The position numbers were made by a program, and so were the translations under genes. A stretch of DNA of 40,959 bases, taken from NCBI GenBank assembly GCA_903848655.1, contig CAINGT010000103.1, positions 1-40,959 on the forward strand. The letters are read 5' to 3'. The notes under the pieces are model-generated. The model was not told where the DNA came from and did not search any database. It saw only the letters and a list, made by a program, of their open reading frames with translations. Shown here piece after piece: positions 26,371 through 33,933 of this stretch (positions are counted from its first letter, which is position 1; each line of letters starts with the position of its first letter). Source of the stretch: an uncultured Sphingomonadales bacterium. GTDB lineage: Bacteria; Pseudomonadota; Alphaproteobacteria; Sphingomonadales; Sphingomonadaceae.

Positions 26371-26912
26371 AAACGCTCGCCCTGTTTCGCCATGCCAAGT
26401 CTGACTGGTCCGACGCTCATGCGCGCGATTTCGACCGTCCGCTGAATGGGCGCGGGATTCGCGGCGCGGCCGCCATGGGCGCGCATATCGGCGCGCTGGC
26501 GCGGCAGTTCGACCGTATCATCGCTTCACCCGCAGTACGCGTGGCCGAAACCATTGAAATCGCCAGCCAGCACTGGGATAGCGCGGTGGCGGTCGAATGG
26601 GACCGGCGGATTTACCTCGCCAGTTCGGCGATGCTGGCCGATGTTGTGCGCGATATGCCGGATCAAACCGCCGCACTCATGATGGTCGGGCACAATCCGG
26701 GGCTGGAAGACCTGATCTTTGACCTCGTGCCACAAACCCCCGCCTGCCCTTTGCGCGCGATGGTCGAAGCCAAGTTTCCGACCGCGACATTTGCGCTGCT
26801 CGAATGCGCCATCGACCGCTGGGCCGATCTCGATCCGGGCTGCGCTAGGCTGATCGCGCTGACCCGCCCGCGCGATCTTGACCCGACGCTCGGGCCGGAA
26901 TTGCTTGACTAG
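26367..26912 (+). CDS. SixA-type histidine phosphatase
   Basis: 181 residues of the phosphoglycerate-mutase-like superfamily. The catalytic histidine is in TLALFRHAKSDW (RHA in place of the usual RHG, as in SixA). The second conserved histidine is in MMVGHNPGLEDL, and a substrate loop RDFDRPLNGRG also matches SixA. E. coli SixA dephosphorylates phosphohistidine on phosphotransfer proteins; the target here is unknown. The start is GTG, overlapping the helicase stop by four bases, so the two are translated together. The reason for that pairing is not apparent. Confidence 0.9.
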   Translation: MKTLALFRHAKSDWSDAHARDFDRPLNGRGIRGAAAMGAHIGALARQFDRIIASPAVRVAETIEIASQHWDSAVAVEWDRRIYLASSAMLADVVRDMPDQTAALMMVGHNPGLEDLIFDLVPQTPACPLRAMVEAKFPTATFALLECAIDRWADLDPGCARLIALTRPRDLDPTLGPELLD

Positions 26913-26934
26913 AGCGTGATGCGAAAAAGTGGGA
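26911..26934. repeat. Alpha-type intergenic repeat, copy 5 (24-base fragment)
   Basis: AGAGCGTGATGCGAAAAAGT followed by GGGA equals the outer end of the module seen in copies 2 and 4, and then breaks off. It begins within the stop codon of the sixA-like gene and lies before the convergent merR gene. Confidence 0.75.
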
Positions 26935-26940
26935 TGCGAA

Positions 26941-27465
26941 TCAATCCCGTCGCAGCGCGCTCTGGTCGTGCGCCAAAGCGTCGGCCAGCCGGTCGCGGAT
27001 CGCCTCCATCTGCTGACGCAGCGTCGCGACCGCCGCGATCAGCGCCACTTCGGGTGCTGCCTCCATCGCTGCCAGCAAAGGCGTGGCCGCAGCGCGGGGC
27101 GGTGATGGCGGCACCCGTTTGACCGGCGGGCGCATCAGCGCCTGGCGCGCGCCGCGCAACGTAAAGCCTTCGCGATGGACCAGCCGGTCGATTTCGACCA
27201 GCAATGCGATGTCTTCGGGCCGGTAATAGCGCCGTCCACCCGCGCGCACCAGCGGGCGCAACATCGGAAAATGGTCTTCCCAATAGCGCAGGACGTGCTG
27301 GCGCATCCCGAGCGCGCGCGCGACTTCGCCAATCGTGCGCAAGGCCCCGGCCATTTTGCCATCGCCAAACAGATCATCCGGATCAATCACCGGGCTTGCC
27401 GGGCTGATCTGCCGCCCGCTGGGCACCGCCTTGCCCTTGCGCGATGGAGGGACCGTGCCGTTCAT
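26941..27465 (-). CDS. MerR-family transcriptional regulator
   Basis: 174 residues. The MerR helix-turn-helix is [20 protein letters not shown] then [15 protein letters not shown] and [22 protein letters not shown]-terminal helical part ([16 protein letters not shown]) probably dimerises. There are no cysteines of the metal-sensing type, so the signal is unknown. In many alphaproteobacteria a MerR gene of this kind directly follows ihfA; here the gap is 10 bases on the same strand, so both are probably on one transcript. The N-terminal 35 residues before the HTH are low in motif content. Confidence 0.9.
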   Translation of the reverse strand: MNGTVPPSRKGKAVPSGRQISPASPVIDPDDLFGDGKMAGALRTIGEVARALGMRQHVLRYWEDHFPMLRPLVRAGGRRYYRPEDIALLVEIDRLVHREGFTLRGARQALMRPPVKRVPPSPPRAAATPLLAAMEAAPEVALIAAVATLRQQMEAIRDRLADALAHDQSALRRD

Positions 27466-27475
27466 CCGGCCTGCA

Positions 27476-27775
27476 TCAATCGGCGTTGCAGATGCGATCC
27501 TTCAGCATCTGGCTGGCGCGAAACGTCAGCACCCGGCGCGAGGTGATCGGGACTTCGATCCCGGTCTTGGGATTGCGGCCCACACGCTCGGCCTTGTCGC
27601 GCAGCAAAAACGTGCCAAAGCCCGAAATTTTGACATTTTCGCCGTCTGCCAGCGCGTCGCAGACATGCGCCAGAATCGATTCCACCAGATCGAGCGATTC
27701 GACACGCGACAGCCCGACACGGCGATTGATACTTTCCGCAAGGTCAGCCCGCGTCAAAGTGCCCAGTGAACGCAT
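27476..27775 (-). CDS. ihfA: Integration host factor subunit alpha
   Basis: 99 residues. DNA-bending protein that pairs with IhfB. Signature: [20 protein letters not shown], then [40 protein letters not shown] with the Pro that intercalates into DNA, and [10 protein letters not shown] chose the second ATG (27775, [11 protein letters not shown]) because it matches the family start and has GGGGG eight bases upstream; the ATG at 27790 adds five residues. It is the gene between fabH and merR in a conserved operon. Confidence 0.95.
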   Translation of the reverse strand: MRSLGTLTRADLAESINRRVGLSRVESLDLVESILAHVCDALADGENVKISGFGTFLLRDKAERVGRNPKTGIEVPITSRRVLTFRASQMLKDRICNAD

Positions 27776-27866
27776 CTGCAAATCCCCCATCTTCCCGCAA
27801 CCAGCCGCTTGATTGCGCCGCAGGTTAGCGGCTTTTCGGCCATGTGCAACAGGTTACCGGCGAAAT

Positions 27867-28853
27867 CTAAATCCGCACCAGTGCGGCACCCCAGGTAAAC
27901 CCGCCGCCCATTGCTTCAAACACCACCAGATCGCCCGGCTTGATCCGCCCGTCGCGCACCGCTTCATCAAACGCGAGCGGCACCGAGGCGGCGCTGGTAT
28001 TGGCATGGTGATCGACCGTTACGATCACTTTTTCCGGCGGCAGCGCCAATTTGCGCGCGGTGGCATCCAGAATGCGCAGATTGGCCTGATGCGGTACCAC
28101 CCAGTCGATGTCACCTGCGACGAGGCCCGCATCGGCAAGTACTTCTTCGAGCACGCTGGCCAGATTGGTCACCGCGTGGCGGAACACTTCACGCCCCTTC
28201 ATCCGCAGCTTGCCCACGGTCTGCGTGGTCGAAGGCCCGCCATCGACATAGAGCATATCGTTATAGGCCCCATCGGCGTGGAGCCGGCTGGCGATGATGC
28301 CAGGCGCAGCCGGGTCAGCGGGATCGACTTCGACCGCTTCGAGCACGACTGCCCCCGCGCCATCGCCGAACAGCACGCACGTCGTGCGATCCTGCCAGTC
28401 GAGAATGCGGCTGAATGTTTCCGCGCCGATTACCAGCGCACGCCGCGCATTGCCCCCGCGCAGCAGCGCATCGGCGGTGGTCAGCGCATAGAGAAACCCC
28501 GAACAGACCGCCGCCACATCGAACGCAATGCCCCCGTGCGCGCCCAGATTGTGCTGAACAATCGTGGCGGTGGCGGGAAATGTCTGGTCGGGGGTGGCCG
28601 TCGCCAGGATGATACAGTCGATTGCCGCCGCATCGATCCCCGCCGCTGCAAGCGCGCGCCGCGCGGCGAGCGTTGCCAGCGAGCTGGTGGTTTCGCCATC
28701 CCCGGCGATATGGCGCGCGCGAATACCGGTGCGCTCGACAATCCACGCGTCGGTGGTATCGACCTGTGTAGCCAGTTCGGCATTGGTCACGCACCGTTCT
28801 GGCAGCGCCGAACCGCTGCCTCGGATCACCGCGCGCAACACCGGACGGGTCAT
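27867..28853 (-). CDS. fabH: 3-oxoacyl-ACP synthase III (FabH)
   Basis: 328 residues. It condenses acetyl-CoA with malonyl-ACP to start fatty acid synthesis. The catalytic triad is complete: Cys117 ([11 protein letters not shown]), His255 ([10 protein letters not shown]) and Asn285 ([13 protein letters not shown]). The Gly-rich C-terminus is [17 protein letters not shown]. The start overlaps the plsX stop by four bases, as in most bacteria carrying plsX-fabH, so phospholipid and fatty acid initiation are co-expressed. Confidence 0.97.
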   Translation of the reverse strand: MTRPVLRAVIRGSGSALPERCVTNAELATQVDTTDAWIVERTGIRARHIAGDGETTSSLATLAARRALAAAGIDAAAIDCIILATATPDQTFPATATIVQHNLGAHGGIAFDVAAVCSGFLYALTTADALLRGGNARRALVIGAETFSRILDWQDRTTCVLFGDGAGAVVLEAVEVDPADPAAPGIIASRLHADGAYNDMLYVDGGPSTTQTVGKLRMKGREVFRHAVTNLASVLEEVLADAGLVAGDIDWVVPHQANLRILDATARKLALPPEKVIVTVDHHANTSAASVPLAFDEAVRDGRIKPGDLVVFEAMGGGFTWGAALVRI

Positions 28854-29902
28854 GCGCGCTGCTCCGGCACGGGCATCCCGACGGTGCCCAGATCGGCAAG
28901 ATCGGCGGCAATGCGCGTCGTCAGATTGTCCTCCAGCAGTCGGGCGGCAATCTCGATGGCATGCGCCACGCCGCGCGCCGATGCCCCGCCGTGGCTTTTG
29001 ACGACGATGCCGTTCAGCCCGACGAACAGCGCGCCATTGTGGTTATCGGGATCGAGATGGTGCCGCAGCAATTCGGTCGCCGGGCGCGAAATCAGAAAGC
29101 CGAATTTCGACCGCAACGAACTGCTGAAACTGCGGCGGAGCAGATCGGTGACAAAGCGGGCCGCACCCTCCATCGCCTTGATCGCGATATTGCCGGAAAA
29201 GCCATCGGTCACGACCACATCGACATCACCCCGGCTGACTTTGTCGGCCTCGATAAATCCGTCGAAGCTGAACGCCAGCGCGCTGGCGACCGCTTTGAGC
29301 TGGGCCGCAGCATCGCGCAGATCACCTGTGCCTTTGTTATCTTCGCTGCCAATGTTGAGCAGCCGCACGCGCGGACTGCCAAGGCCATTGACGATCCGCG
29401 CATAAGCCGCGCCCATGATCGCAAATTGCACCAGATTGCGCGCATCGCAGGCGGTATTGGCACCCAGATCCAGCATAACCAGATCATGATCGCCCAGAGT
29501 CGGCACCAGTGCCGCCAGCGCCGGACGGTCGATCCCCGGCAACGTGCGCAGTGCCAGCTTGGCCATCGCCATCAGCGCGCCGGTATTGCCGGCGCTGACC
29601 GCAGCGCCCGCGTCGCCCTGTTTGACCGCGTCTATGGCCAGCCCCATTGATGTGGTGCGCGCGCGGCGCAACGCCTGCGTCGGCCGCTCTTCGCCCGTCA
29701 CGACATCGTCGGCATGGCGGATTTCGCACTGCGCCGCCAGCCCGCGATGGGCGGACATCGCCGCCAGCACCTGGGCCTGATCGCCCACCATCAGAAAATT
29801 GAGCCGAGGGTTGCGCGCATGGGCCAGTGCCGCACCCGCCACCATGACACGCACACCTTCATCGCCACCCATCGCGTCAACGGCGATACGCGGCAACATC
29901 AT
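28850..29902 (-). CDS. plsX: Phosphate acyltransferase PlsX
   Basis: About 350 residues. Converts acyl-ACP to acyl-phosphate for phospholipid synthesis at the inner face of the membrane. Family motifs: [76 protein letters not shown] and [20 protein letters not shown]. Two adjacent ATGs (29902, 29899) are possible starts, with GGGGAG about 11 bases upstream. The open frame extends 22 codons further but gives a non-family sequence. It lies between rpmF and fabH. Confidence 0.96.
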   Translation of the reverse strand: MMLPRIAVDAMGGDEGVRVMVAGAALAHARNPRLNFLMVGDQAQVLAAMSAHRGLAAQCEIRHADDVVTGEERPTQALRRARTTSMGLAIDAVKQGDAGAAVSAGNTGALMAMAKLALRTLPGIDRPALAALVPTLGDHDLVMLDLGANTACDARNLVQFAIMGAAYARIVNGLGSPRVRLLNIGSEDNKGTGDLRDAAAQLKAVASALAFSFDGFIEADKVSRGDVDVVVTDGFSGNIAIKAMEGAARFVTDLLRRSFSSSLRSKFGFLISRPATELLRHHLDPDNHNGALFVGLNGIVVKSHGGASARGVAHAIEIAARLLEDNLTTRIAADLADLGTVGMPVPEQRA

Positions 29903-30073
29903 GGCGTGGTAGTCTCCCCGTGGGCGTCTGGTTCTGGTCGTTTGATTCTGGGCGTCTGCTTCGCGCACCTGCCTCGACTACCGGGCAATGGTACAACGCG
30001 TTTATCGCCAGTGGAAACGTCAGTCGGTCTGCAGCCAGCCGAACACTACGCGGCCGGACAGATCAACGCGCTG

Positions 30074-30253
30074 TCAGACGGCGCTGCCAAGCACGGCGCG
30101 GCCATTGTAGTGCCCGCAAGCATTGCACAGATTATGCGGCCGTTTCAGTTCGCCACAATTTGAACATTCGTGGAATGCATCCACCTGCAGCGCATCATGG
30201 CTGCGGCGCATGCCACGACGGGACGGCGAAGTTTTACGCTTTGGGACGGCCAT
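30074..30253 (-). CDS. rpmF: 50S ribosomal protein bL32
   Basis: 59 residues. Begins [20 protein letters not shown] and carries a zinc-ribbon set [18 protein letters not shown], so it is the zinc-binding (C+) form. The track upstream stays open for 37 codons, but the AVPKRK start is invariant in the family. rpmF precedes plsX on the same strand by 171 bases, the usual order. That gap and the 254 bases upstream, up to the MAPEG gene, show nothing else I can identify. Confidence 0.97.
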   Translation of the reverse strand: MAVPKRKTSPSRRGMRRSHDALQVDAFHECSNCGELKRPHNLCNACGHYNGRAVLGSAV

Positions 30254-30507
30254 TGCGGCACCTGTTCCTGCTATATCAAAAGTCGTTGGACACGCGGTCG
30301 ATAGGCAATAGTGGCACGGCGCACAACCCCGGACAACCGCTGGCGCGGAAAACCGGAAAAGCATCGTCGTGCCGGGCGAAAGCCGTCGTTCGCGGGCGAA
30401 GCGGGGCCTATACGCAATTCCGGATGATTTGCAAGCGGCGCTGGGCTAACACTCCCCGCAGGCGCGCCGCCACCTGTCGGTGACGCATCAACGGGAGCAG
30501 GAAAGCC

Positions 30508-30897
30508 ATGTATCTACCGATCAGTCTGGCGGCCGCGGCAGCGGCAGCGATCATCAATCTGTGGCTGTCGATGCGAATCGGCGCGGTGCGCCAAGCCAAA
30601 AAGATCTCGATTGGCGATGGCGGCGATGCCGATCTGACCCGGCGGATGCGCGCCCAGGCCAATTTCATCGAAAACACGCCGATTGTGCTCGTGCTGATCG
30701 CGCTGGTCGAAGCGGCGCGCCCCGGCAATATCTATCTGGCCGTGATCGCCGGGCTTTATGCGCTGGGCCGGGTGGCGCATGGCGTGGGCATGGATGGCGG
30801 CGCGTTGGTCAAAGGGCGCATGGTCGGCACGTTGACAACAATGCTGACTTTGCTCGGGCTGGCTGTCTGGGCGATCACGATTGCCATCGATCATTGA
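30508..30897 (+). CDS. MAPEG-family membrane protein
   Basis: 129 residues with four predicted helices. The family (membrane-associated proteins in eicosanoid and glutathione metabolism) is represented by RMRAQANFIENTPIVLVLIA, where Arg and Glu/Asn contact glutathione in the known enzymes, and by YALGRVAHGVGMDGG. Bacterial members may act as glutathione transferases or peroxidases, but the role is unproven. AGGAAA lies before the ATG. It converges on the metallo-beta-lactamase-fold gene, leaving seven bases between the two stops. Confidence 0.88.
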   Translation: MYLPISLAAAAAAAIINLWLSMRIGAVRQAKKISIGDGGDADLTRRMRAQANFIENTPIVLVLIALVEAARPGNIYLAVIAGLYALGRVAHGVGMDGGALVKGRMVGTLTTMLTLLGLAVWAITIAIDH

Positions 30898-30904
30898 TTG
30901 CGGA

Positions 30905-31582
30905 TTACGCCAACGCAGCATCGCTGACGTAGTCGTTGCTCTGCCGTTCGCGCCCGAAAGTGCTGACCGGGCCGTGACCGGGCACAAACGTCACGTCGTG
31001 GCCCAGCGGCCACAGCTTGCGCGTGATAGAATCGATGAGATCCTGATGATTTCCCCGCGGAAAGTCGGTGCGCCCGATCGAGCCTTGGAACAGCACGTCG
31101 CCGACGATGGCGAATTTCGATGGTCGATGGAAAAACACCACGTGCCCCGGCGTGTGACCGGGGCAGTGGATCACATCGAGTGTGCAATCACCCAGCGTGA
31201 CCTGATCGCCATCGGCCAGCCAGCGGTCGGGCACAAAGGCTTCGCCAGCAATGCCATAACGCGCGCCATCGGCACCGAGTTTGTCAAGCCAATAGCGGTC
31301 CGCAGGGTGCGGTCCTTCGATCGGCACGCCCAGTTCGCGCGCGAACACGGCGGTACCGCCGCAATGGTCGATATGGCCATGCGTGACGAGCAGCTTTTCA
31401 ATCACAACCCCGGTCTTGGCCGCAGCCTGACGCAACAGAGGCAGATCCCCCCCGGCATCGATAAAGGCCCCGCGCATCGTGCGGGTGCACCACACCAGTG
31501 TGCAGTTCTGCTGCAATGGCGTAACCGGGATGATCGCCACTTTCAGCGGCGGTGCGGGAGGGGTTGTGGCGGTTTCGGTCAT
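30905..31582 (-). CDS. Glyoxalase II-like metallo-beta-lactamase-fold hydrolase
   Basis: 225 residues. Metal ligands: THGHIDHCGG (His68, His70, Asp72, His73), CPGHTPGHVVF (His143), GDVLFQGSIGRTDFPRGN (Asp162) and VPGHGP near the end. The pattern is that of the YcbL-like glyoxalase II group, zinc or iron hydrolases of thioesters such as S-lactoylglutathione. The protein is shorter than true GloB and lacks its C-terminal glutathione-binding domain, so the thioester substrate is uncertain. It lies between a MAPEG gene (convergent) and an S24 repressor on the same strand, 41 bases downstream. Confidence 0.9.
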   Translation of the reverse strand: MTETATTPPAPPLKVAIIPVTPLQQNCTLVWCTRTMRGAFIDAGGDLPLLRQAAAKTGVVIEKLLVTHGHIDHCGGTAVFARELGVPIEGPHPADRYWLDKLGADGARYGIAGEAFVPDRWLADGDQVTLGDCTLDVIHCPGHTPGHVVFFHRPSKFAIVGDVLFQGSIGRTDFPRGNHQDLIDSITRKLWPLGHDVTFVPGHGPVSTFGRERQSNDYVSDAALA

Positions 31583-31623
31583 CAGCCGTTAAATGATGCC
31601 GCCCCGTGCCAAACACAAGCCTT

Positions 31624-32322
31624 TCAGACTTTTCCGCCCTTCCACACCACCCGCCCGATGATCTCGACTTCGGCATGGGCCCGAGTGGAGCCAGGATAGG
31701 CGGGGTTGTCGCTGATTACGCGCCACGTGCCGCCAGGGCCTTGTTCCAGCCGCTTGACCAGCAGCACATCGTCGATCCGCACGACATGTACCCCATCGCG
31801 GCCCGCGCGCGCCGACCGGTCGACCAGAATCTCGTCGCCATCGTGCAAGTTCGGCTCCATCGAATCGCCCGCGACTTCGATCACCGACAGATGCGCCGGA
31901 TCAAGCCCCAGTTTGCGCAACCAGCGCTGGCTGAACCGCAGTCGCCCGGATTCGACCTCGCCGTCGGCCAATGCCCCCGGCCCCGCCGATGCGCCCAGCG
32001 CGAGCCGGGGAATATCGATCCATTCGGCAGCGCGCATCCGATTGCCGGTGCGGCTGGCCATTCCTCCACTCGGCTGAACCGTGGCCACCCCCGCCGCCGG
32101 GCGCGCGCCCAATTCGGCCTCATCCACGCCAAAAAACATCGCCAGCACCCGGCGGTCGTTTTCTTCCAGCTTGCGCGGTGAACCCTTGCGCACGAATTGC
32201 TGCAAATAGGCGGCATTGCGATCAAGCATCGCCGAAAGCGCCGCAAGGCTGACCCCGCGTGCACGCGCGAGTGACAGCAGCCGGGCGCGCGCATCGGCGT
32301 CATCAGCGGCGGGCACGATCAT
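31624..32322 (-). CDS. S24-family (LexA/CI-like) autocleaving repressor
   Basis: 232 residues. The C-terminal S24 peptidase domain has the Ser/Lys dyad: Ser154 (VAGDSMEPNLHDGDEILVD) and Lys190 (DVLLVKRLE). The N-terminal region (ARLLSLARARGVSLAALSAM, then YLQQFVRKGSPRKL) is a compact helix-turn-helix rather than the LexA winged helix, so this is not LexA itself. Such proteins repress phage or stress genes and are inactivated when activated RecA promotes self-cleavage. I saw no AG cleavage site that I could fix with confidence. It diverges from a small unknown gene with palindromic sequence between them, suggesting autoregulation. Confidence 0.87.
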   Translation of the reverse strand: MIVPAADDADARARLLSLARARGVSLAALSAMLDRNAAYLQQFVRKGSPRKLEENDRRVLAMFFGVDEAELGARPAAGVATVQPSGGMASRTGNRMRAAEWIDIPRLALGASAGPGALADGEVESGRLRFSQRWLRKLGLDPAHLSVIEVAGDSMEPNLHDGDEILVDRSARAGRDGVHVVRIDDVLLVKRLEQGPGGTWRVISDNPAYPGSTRAHAEVEIIGRVVWKGGKV

Positions 32323-32364
32323 GACAAGCGCAACATGGTTGGCGATTCCTTACCCCAAATTCGC

Positions 32365-32417
32365 AGGATATCTCCTAGACTGGAAGAATTTTCCTGTCAA
32401 TGTGAGAAATATCTTAC
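32365..32417. promoter_or_regulatory. Candidate operators between the S24 repressor and the divergent gene
   Basis: Three imperfect palindromes lie in an AT-richer patch of the 118-base divergent region. They are AGGATATCTCCT (32365-32376), GGAAGAATTTTCC (32382-32394) and GTGAGAAATATCTTAC (32402-32417). Their spacing and position next to the repressor gene are what an autoregulated repressor would use. No binding evidence exists here, and the half-sites are not identical. Confidence 0.35.
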
Positions 32418-32440
32418 GCCGAATCGAAAGGAAATTCTCC

Positions 32441-32986
32441 ATGCCGATCCCCCAGCGCCTGACCGATCTGGCCGCCCGCATTGGCCTGCCGCCGCAGCGA
32501 CCAGTGCGCAATGCCGATCAGCGCGATCCAAAGTCCGGTCGGGACCAAGCCAAGACAGCCACATTGTCCGACTCGTTTGGGGAACATTTCATGAACAAAA
32601 ATCAGCAGAGCACTCCTGCGCGGCACCATGCAGAACCCCATCGCCCACTGGTCCGCCAGATCGGCAACCGCGTGCGCGTGACATCGGGCCAGCGGCTGGC
32701 GCTGGCACTGTTCGACCGCGCCGGGCCGCTTGCGCGGCTGGTGCGCCATACCGAAACCCAGTGGACCAGCGCGACATTCAGCGGCGCGCGGCACACGCTG
32801 GTGCTGCGCTTTGCGGGTCTGGCCGCAGTTGCCGATGCCGAAGCGCTGACATTGGCCATCGCCGATGACGCGATCAGCGTGCCACGCGCGCTGATCGCGG
32901 AAATCACCGTCACCCGTTTTTCTCAGACGCTGCTGCCCGAACCGGCGGCAGAACTGGAAATTGCCGCGCTGCTGCTCGATCAATGA
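32441..32986 (+). CDS. Small protein of unknown function divergent from the S24 repressor
   Basis: I do not recognise a named family. The conserved-looking part is RVRVTSGQRLALALFDRAGP then LARLVRHTETQWTSATFSGA and RHTLVLRFAGL, with a charged acidic C-terminus. No membrane segment or signal peptide is visible. Two starts are plausible: 32441 (181 residues, AAGGA about nine bases upstream) and 32591 (131 residues, GGGGAA seven bases upstream). The shorter form removes a proline- and arginine-rich leader, so it may be the true one. Position suggests control by the divergent S24 repressor. Confidence 0.6.
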   Translation: MPIPQRLTDLAARIGLPPQRPVRNADQRDPKSGRDQAKTATLSDSFGEHFMNKNQQSTPARHHAEPHRPLVRQIGNRVRVTSGQRLALALFDRAGPLARLVRHTETQWTSATFSGARHTLVLRFAGLAAVADAEALTLAIADDAISVPRALIAEITVTRFSQTLLPEPAAELEIAALLLDQ

Positions 32987-33095
32987 CCGCCTGATCGACG
33001 GGTGCTTGCCCGCACCCGGTTGATCTTTGCGAAAAATCCGACATTGTGATGCTCGAGTCGATCCTGCGCAAGGCAGCGGCGGCGCGGGAGCGGGC

Positions 33096-33878
33096 ATGGA
33101 TTATCGTTACATCACCTATGCGGTCAGCGATGCGGTTGCGCGGATCGCGCTAAACGATCCGGCCACGCTCAACGCATCAAACGAAACGATGAGCACCGAA
33201 CTGCTCGACGCGCTTGGCCGCGCCCAGCGGGAGGCGCGCGCCATCGTGCTGACCGGCGAAGGCCGCTCGTTCTGTTCGGGGGCCAATCTGGAGTCGGCAG
33301 CGCAATCGCTGACAAACCCGGATCGCGATATCGGCGCGCTGCTTGAACGCATTCTCAACCCGGTAATCATCGCAATCAAATCGATGGACCTGCCGGTCGT
33401 GACTGCGGTGCGCGGCGCGGCGGCCGGGTTTGGTTGCGGGCTGGCGCTATCGGGCGATGTGATCGTGTGCGGCGAAAGCGGTTATTTCTTTCTCGCATTC
33501 CGCCATGTGGGGCTGCTGCCCGATGGCGGGTCATCATACTTGCTGGCGCGCGCCATCGGGCGGGTGCGCGCGATGGATGTGATGTTGCGCGGCAAACGCA
33601 TCAGCGGCGCGCAGGCGCTCGATTGGGGCTTGATTACCGAACTCGTGCCCGATGAAGCCGTCGAAGACACCGCGATGGCGATTGCGCGCGAACTGGCCAG
33701 TGGCCCACGCGCGCTCGGCTATATCAAGCATCAGGCCTGGGCCGCGCTCGATGACACGCTGGAAACCGTGCTGACCGGCGAACGGCTGTACCAGCGGCTG
33801 GCCGGGCGCAGCGCCGATTTCACCGAAGGCGTGACCGCGTTTCTTGAAAAGCGCAAGCCGCAGTTTTCGGGCAAATAG
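33096..33878 (+). CDS. Enoyl-CoA hydratase/isomerase-family protein (PaaG-like active site)
   Basis: 260 residues of the crotonase fold. The oxyanion-hole region is RSFCSGANLESAAQSL, and AAGFGCGLALSGDVIVCGES and FRHVGLLPDGGSSYLLARAI follow. In true enoyl-CoA hydratases two glutamates are catalytic. Here the first position is Gly (GCGLAL) and the second is Asp (LLPDGG). That resembles PaaG and other isomerases that use a single Asp, so double-bond or ring isomerisation is more likely than hydration. The ATG at 33096 has GGGAG shortly upstream. It lies 55 bases before the bifunctional fad gene and is probably co-transcribed. Confidence 0.85.
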   Translation: MDYRYITYAVSDAVARIALNDPATLNASNETMSTELLDALGRAQREARAIVLTGEGRSFCSGANLESAAQSLTNPDRDIGALLERILNPVIIAIKSMDLPVVTAVRGAAAGFGCGLALSGDVIVCGESGYFFLAFRHVGLLPDGGSSYLLARAIGRVRAMDVMLRGKRISGAQALDWGLITELVPDEAVEDTAMAIARELASGPRALGYIKHQAWAALDDTLETVLTGERLYQRLAGRSADFTEGVTAFLEKRKPQFSGK

Positions 33879-33933
33879 CGCCCGACGATCACGATCAGCG
33901 CAAATATAATCATAAAATCAAAGGAATAAAGCC

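Noticed and set aside
30254-30507. tRNA or small RNA between rpmF and the MAPEG gene
   Set aside because: I could not fold a cloverleaf and saw no conserved stem; it is most simply promoter DNA for the two divergent genes.
31624-32322. The SOS repressor lexA itself
   Set aside because: The S24 dyad is there, but the N-terminus lacks the LexA winged-helix sequence, so it is a LexA/CI-like relative.
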